Program-made: the position numbers and the translations under genes
Shown here: positions 6,681-9,527 of the stretch, piece by piece
How the letters are laid out: every line of letters starts with the position of its first letter
Position numbering within the stretch: the first letter of the stretch is position 1
Notes under the pieces: model-generated
Databases searched by the model: none
Told to the model about the DNA's origin: nothing
Seen by the model: only the letters and a program-made list of their open reading frames with translations
Origin: Parcubacteria group bacterium
GTDB lineage: Bacteria; Patescibacteriota; Minisyncoccia; Phycocordibacterales; UBA2163
Reading direction: 5' to 3'
DNA: 9,527 nucleotides
NCBI GenBank assembly: GCA_016784285.1
Contig: JADHUX010000012.1
Location: 1 to 9,527 of the forward strand

Positions 6681-6905
6681 ATTATTTTAATTGATCAATT
6701 ACAATTATATTTCGAGTTAATAATTAAACAACAACAACTCTCGACCAATTATTTTAAAAATAAAAATGTTGCGTGTGTTTATTTAATTATCTAATACAAA
6801 AAAAATTAAAACAATATTTTTTTAAAAAAAGTGGGGATAACTAAAAAAACTTTTTTAAAATTTTTTTAAATTAAAATTTTAAAATTTTAATTTAATTTTT
6901 AATGT
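6681..6905. other. 225-bp extremely AT-rich spacer, murB 3' end to histone-like gene
   Basis: No gene is visible. The stretch 6841-6905 is almost pure A/T and contains a 30-bp perfect A/T palindrome at 6866-6895. TTATCCCCA (minus strand, 6840-6832) is one base off a DnaA box. The murB-proximal half may act as a terminator or a bent or unwinding region; the other half carries the histone-gene promoter. Confidence 0.6.
6704..6731 (-). promoter_or_regulatory. Promoter of the histone-like gene
   Basis: On the minus strand, TTGTTT (6731-6726), a 16-bp spacer and a perfect TATAAT (6709-6704) precede the ATG at 6680 by 23 bp. The implied leader is short and has no Shine-Dalgarno. Confidence 0.6.
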
Positions 6906-7841
6906 TTAAAATTCTCCAATGAACACAATCTCTGGAATTATTTTTATATTTTTTTTATTAAAAACTTTTTGTGCAACATTATCTGTAAACTTTTTTATTT
7001 CTTTTGCAGTTGCTTCACCTAAGTTTACAACTACAAGTGGTTGGTTTTTGTAAAGCGCTACATCACCTTCTCTTAAGCCTTTCATACCTAATTCATCAAG
7101 AATCTTTGCTAAATGTAGCTTATTACCTTCTATTATAGGGTTTTTAAAGAAAGAGCCTGCTGTACCGTACTTACTAAGGTTAGGAAATTTATTATTTCTT
7201 ATCTCCCTTATAGCTTGTCTTAAAGTTTTTAGTGTAAAAGTAATATTGTTTTCTTTAGAATAGTTTTGTATATCTTTGTATGTAGTATTTAATTCACTAT
7301 CCTCTAAAAGCTTTACATAAACTTTGGTTATGATAAAGTTTTTCTTTTTAAAGATACTTTCTCTATATTTAAATTTACATTGTTTATTATTAAATTTAAA
7401 AGTTTTTAACTTATCTATATCAAATACTTCAACATACTCGACTACATCTTTTATCTCACTTCCGTATGCACCAATGTTTCCTGCTACTCCTGCGCCCACT
7501 GTACCTGGTATAAAAGACATGTTTTCTATGCCGTACAAACTTTTTTCTACAGATAGTTTTACTATATCGTCCCAACTTTCTCCTGCACTAATAATTAATC
7601 TATTATCTTTTAATTCAACTCCTTTTAACTCTATTTTTATAACTAAACCTCCAAAGCCATCGTCAGATACTAGGATATTTGAACCACTCCCAAGTATAAA
7701 AATCTCTAGCTCTTTTTGTCTTGCAAATTGAACAACTTGCTTGAGCTCATCTATAGAAGAAACTCTACAAAAATAGTTGGCTACTCCGCCGACCTTAAAA
7801 ATATTAAATTCCTTAAGAGATATGTTTTCCTCTATTTTCAT
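6906..7841 (-). CDS. murB: UDP-N-acetylenolpyruvoylglucosamine reductase MurB
   Basis: MurB is the cytoplasmic FAD enzyme that reduces UDP-GlcNAc-enolpyruvate to UDP-MurNAc with NADPH, the second committed step of peptidoglycan synthesis. The protein has 311 residues, normal for the family. The FAD-binding domain shows LGSGSNILVSDDGFGG (50-65) and IPGTVGAGVAGNIGAYGSE (101-119). YRESIF (149-154) holds the conserved Arg. AGSFFKNP (218-225) contains the catalytic Ser220, and PEIVFIGEF at the C-terminus contains the catalytic Glu304. All expected active-site residues are present. The start is ATG 7841. A 33-codon extension from TTG 7940 is rejected because it has no family resemblance, translates a GC-rich inverted repeat, and begins at the predicted transcription start. 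GGA lies about 9 bp upstream as a weak ribosome site. The gene has its own promoter and a roughly 100-nt structured leader. Confidence 0.97.
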   Translation of the reverse strand: MKIEENISLKEFNIFKVGGVANYFCRVSSIDELKQVVQFARQKELEIFILGSGSNILVSDDGFGGLVIKIELKGVELKDNRLIISAGESWDDIVKLSVEKSLYGIENMSFIPGTVGAGVAGNIGAYGSEIKDVVEYVEVFDIDKLKTFKFNNKQCKFKYRESIFKKKNFIITKVYVKLLEDSELNTTYKDIQNYSKENNITFTLKTLRQAIREIRNNKFPNLSKYGTAGSFFKNPIIEGNKLHLAKILDELGMKGLREGDVALYKNQPLVVVNLGEATAKEIKKFTDNVAQKVFNKKNIKIIPEIVFIGEF

Positions 7842-7861
7842 AGTTAATTCCGTCAAATTAT

Positions 7862-7913
7862 GACCGGCGAGAGCGAGCTCCAATAAAAGTCTATGTGAGT
7901 GCCGACGCCGGTC
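7862..7913 (-). promoter_or_regulatory. Inverted repeat in the murB leader
   Basis: GACCGGCG (7862-7869) and CGCCGGTC (7906-7913) form an 8-bp GC-rich stem, extendable by a wobble and an A-T pair, around a 36-nt loop. It ends about 20 nt before the murB start in the predicted 5' leader, so it could affect translation or mRNA stability. No riboswitch class was recognised. Confidence 0.5.
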
Positions 7914-7946
7914 GTAACTTGAAACAATAGAACTATACAATATATG

Positions 7947-7975
7947 ATAGTATATTTACCTTATATCTACAACAA
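7947..7975 (-). promoter_or_regulatory. Candidate murB promoter
   Basis: On the minus strand, TTGTTG (7975-7970), a 17-bp spacer and TACTAT (7952-7947) are present, giving a start near 7940 and a leader of about 100 nt. The spacing is ideal and the hexamers moderate. It diverges from the plus-strand promoter at 8007-8035. Confidence 0.5.
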
Positions 7976-8006
7976 AATTTGACCCAGCCCTCCGCGAGCG
8001 ACGGGG

Positions 8007-8035
8007 TTGACGCCTATCTTACAATCTGCTATACT
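8007..8035 (+). promoter_or_regulatory. Plus-strand sigma70-type promoter
   Basis: TTGACG (8007-8012), a 17-bp spacer and TATACT (8030-8035) make the best promoter match in the window. It points away from all coding genes and toward a terminator 70 bp on, which implies a small RNA. Confidence 0.65.
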
Positions 8036-8040
8036 ACTTG

Positions 8041-8110
8041 TGTGAGTGTCACTTTAGGGTGGCTCTAACGAAAGTCTAAGAAAACACCGCCCTCGGGCGG
8101 TGTTTTCTTT
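8041..8110 (+). ncRNA. Putative small structured RNA, about 70 nt
   Basis: The predicted start at about 8042 follows the TTGACG-N17-TATACT promoter, and the transcript would end in the strong hairpin terminator at 8078-8110. No start codon or coding frame is apparent in it. The body can fold: ACTTT (8051-8055) pairs with AAAGT (8071-8075), enclosing a TTAG/CTAA stem. It matches no RNA family I recognise (not tRNA, tmRNA, SRP RNA or a hammerhead core). It is the only plus-strand transcription unit in the window. Function is unknown; a trans- or cis-acting regulator of the divergent murB is one possibility. Confidence 0.5.
8078..8109. terminator. Strong bidirectional intrinsic terminator
   Basis: A 15-bp stem (arm AAGAAAACACCGCCC, loop TC or CTCG) is symmetric and carries T-rich tracts in both orientations. 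On plus it ends the putative small RNA; on minus it follows the ligase/TPR gene stop by about 70 bp and would end that transcript. Confidence 0.88.
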
Positions 8111-8113
8111 TGT

Positions 8114-8180
8114 TTAATGCTCCTCAAGGTCTCACCTCTCTCCGCTACGCTTCGCGAGGAAAGACCTTTTCCCGCATTAA
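8114..8180. repeat. 67-bp symmetric interrupted palindrome overlapping the ligase-gene stop
   Basis: The arms are TTAATGC/GCATTAA, AAGGTCT/AGACCTT and CTC/GAG, all centred on 8147 with equal-sized mismatched blocks (5/5 and 3/3). The outer arm includes the stop codon at 8177-8179. It may be a decayed mobile palindrome or an RNA stem with internal loops in the mRNA 3' end. Confidence 0.7.
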
Positions 8181-9527
8181 GGATTCCTACCAGCTTGTAT
8201 CTCCTTTATGAAAAACTCTCCTTGATCTTTAAACTCTGGATTGAGGTCTATAGCTTTTTGTATTTGAACTACAGCTTCTTGTCTTCGTCCAACCTGTAAG
8301 TACGCAGCAGCTAGTGATACATGGAACTGTGGGTTATTAGGATTCTTCTCTATAGAGAGCTCCCAAGAACGGACTACGTCGTTTACTCTACCAGCTCGTG
8401 TATATGCATTTATAATCCTGCCTTCAGTCCTATCTTTGTCTGATATAGGTCCTAGTATTGCGTCTACTTGTGCTTCTTTGTCTGCATATATAGCTCCTAC
8501 TCTATATATTATTTCTGCATTCTTGAAATTAGTATCAAGTTCATATGCATCTTCAAATATTTCAAATGCCTTATTCTCGTCACCAAGATTCAAATATGCA
8601 GTACCAAGTTCAAAGATAATAGTTTGTTTGTTTGGTGAAAGCTCAACTGCCTTTTTAAGATGAGGGAGCGCTTCATTGTATAAATTAAACTGACTTAGAA
8701 ATGCTCCGTAGAAAATCCTTAATCTTGCATCATTAGGAACTTCTTCGATAAGATCTCCCATACTTTTGTTTGCAAGCTCAAAGAACTTAGTCTGTGTCTC
8801 TATATCTGCTCCTTGTTCTCTTACCCTAAGTGCAGTGGTCACCATCTGCTCTACTACTTCTTGCTTACCTACAACCCCATATGCTATCGCCTTTTCAAAA
8901 CTTGCGATGTTCGCATCGACACCTTCCGCTTGTGGTGAGATACCAGCAATGATTGCTTTTGCAGTTGCCATACCCTTTATATTAAAGAAGTAAAGTGAGA
9001 ATATTACGGCTATTATTATAAATACAGCAGCAACCTGCTTTACGCCAGTTTTATTTTCTTCATCATTTTCTACAATTTCTTGACCGTTTCTAATCATAGT
9101 CGAGTGGGCATAAATATACGCCACAACAGAGAAAAAGAGAATGTAACTAATGATATTATCAAATACAAATATATTGTGGAAAAAATACCCTGCAAGTAAC
9201 CCTGTGAATATACTCTTTTCTGTAACAGAGAGGTTTATCTCGAGTTTACGCCACAGATAATAAAGCATAAATATAGGTACTGATATAAAACCAAGGAAAC
9301 CAAGAATACCCCCTGCTATAAGCCAATCAAAAAAGATACTGTGAACCCTATCGAACCACTGTTCTTGTGCATAAAGGGACGGTTCATAATATTTATTAAA
9401 TACGAAGTTAAAGTTTTCTTGCCCCCACCCTAGTAACGGTCGCTCTTTTACACCTTCCCAAGCCATCCCCCAGATAGTAAAACGAGTAGATCCATCTTCA
9501 AGAGAGATAGATGAAAGACGTCCAAGT
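8177..9527 (-). CDS. O-antigen ligase-like (Wzy_C) membrane protein with C-terminal TPR repeats (partial, N-terminus off right edge)
   Basis: The frame is open to the right edge, so the apparent Met at 9466 is internal; 449 codons are visible. The fragment opens with RLSSISLEDGSTRFTIWGMA, then ERPLLGWGQENF at about 28-39, the hallmark of the Wzy_C/O-antigen ligase family, and RVHSIFFDWLIAGGILGFLG (about 60-79), where His62 corresponds to the conserved loop histidine. Four hydrophobic segments follow up to about residue 182, the last (VFIIIAVIFSLYFFNI) leading to a large soluble domain. From about 263 to the end there are four to five TPR units (for example PQFHVSLAAAYLQVGRRQEA). Family members join glycans to lipid or protein acceptors at the outer face of the membrane; the TPR part probably recruits a partner or the acceptor. 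Substrate cannot be told from sequence. It ends in TAA within a palindrome. Confidence 0.88.
   Translation of the reverse strand, partial: LGRLSSISLEDGSTRFTIWGMAWEGVKERPLLGWGQENFNFVFNKYYEPSLYAQEQWFDRVHSIFFDWLIAGGILGFLGFISVPIFMLYYLWRKLEINLSVTEKSIFTGLLAGYFFHNIFVFDNIISYILFFSVVAYIYAHSTMIRNGQEIVENDEENKTGVKQVAAVFIIIAVIFSLYFFNIKGMATAKAIIAGISPQAEGVDANIASFEKAIAYGVVGKQEVVEQMVTTALRVREQGADIETQTKFFELANKSMGDLIEEVPNDARLRIFYGAFLSQFNLYNEALPHLKKAVELSPNKQTIIFELGTAYLNLGDENKAFEIFEDAYELDTNFKNAEIIYRVGAIYADKEAQVDAILGPISDKDRTEGRIINAYTRAGRVNDVVRSWELSIEKNPNNPQFHVSLAAAYLQVGRRQEAVVQIQKAIDLNPEFKDQGEFFIKEIQAGRNP

Noticed and set aside
6394..6690. Plus-strand frame encoding a Phe/Ala/Gly-rich protein that looks like a membrane protein
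   Set aside because: It is the antisense of the KRKPA repeats; the minus-strand frame has a promoter, a terminator and a sensible composition.
7842..7940. N-terminal extension of MurB from a TTG at 7940, adding 33 residues
   Set aside because: The extension does not resemble MurB, is encoded by a GC-rich inverted repeat and begins at the predicted transcription start; ATG 7841 gives the family-like N-terminus MKIEENISLKEFNIFKVGG.
8060..8078. Hammerhead ribozyme core suggested by CGAAAG
   Set aside because: The required CTGATGA box and cleavage stem are absent.

Overview
The window reads as part of a chromosome from a Candidate Phyla Radiation (Patescibacteria) bacterium, most likely a Parcubacteria/Paceibacteria-type lineage. 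This is inferred from gene content: a large secreted DUF5667 coiled-coil protein, an O-antigen-ligase/TPR fusion, a compact MurB, a short Lys/Arg-rich histone-like protein, an IS200-like REP-associated transposase, and small palindromic repeats inside reading frames. Base composition is AT-rich. Stops are TAA or TAG, and no TGA is needed as glycine, so the recoded Absconditabacteria/Gracilibacteria are unlikely. No rRNA, tRNA or CRISPR array was seen.

Every recognisable protein gene lies on the minus strand, so transcription runs from high to low coordinates. From right to left: (1) the C-terminal part of an O-antigen ligase-like membrane protein with a TPR tail, entering from the right edge (8177 to past 9527); (2) a 335-bp non-coding stretch with a symmetric 67-bp palindrome, a bidirectional terminator, a probable plus-strand small RNA with its own promoter, and the murB promoter and structured leader; (3) murB (6906-7841); (4) a 225-bp very AT-rich spacer carrying the promoter of (5) a histone H1-like basic protein (6414-6680); (6) a palindromic terminator; (7) secA (3811-6357), with two in-frame copies of a 16-bp palindrome; (8) a small AbrB/SpoVT-type regulator (3586-3759) with a leaderless-type promoter and a GATAGGG operator; (9) a REP-associated tyrosine transposase (2887-3534); (10) a signal-peptide-bearing DUF5667 coiled-coil protein with a Cys-rich C-terminal region, running off the left edge.

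The most unusual locus is the transposase. Four identical 23-bp imperfect palindromes belong to it. One lies 2 bp after its stop codon, one lies 25 bp before its start in inverted orientation, and two lie inside the coding sequence, both read in the frame that gives LGGKAPKL. The unit looks like a transposase bracketed and internally colonised by its own REP-like substrate. secA carries a second palindrome family, also read in one frame (PPAGG), so palindromes tolerated as peptides recur in this genome.

The likely roles of the genes are envelope biogenesis (MurB, ligase/TPR protein), protein export (SecA), a large exported surface or secreted protein, nucleoid packaging (histone-like protein), and a small mobile or regulatory module (AbrB-like protein plus RAYT).
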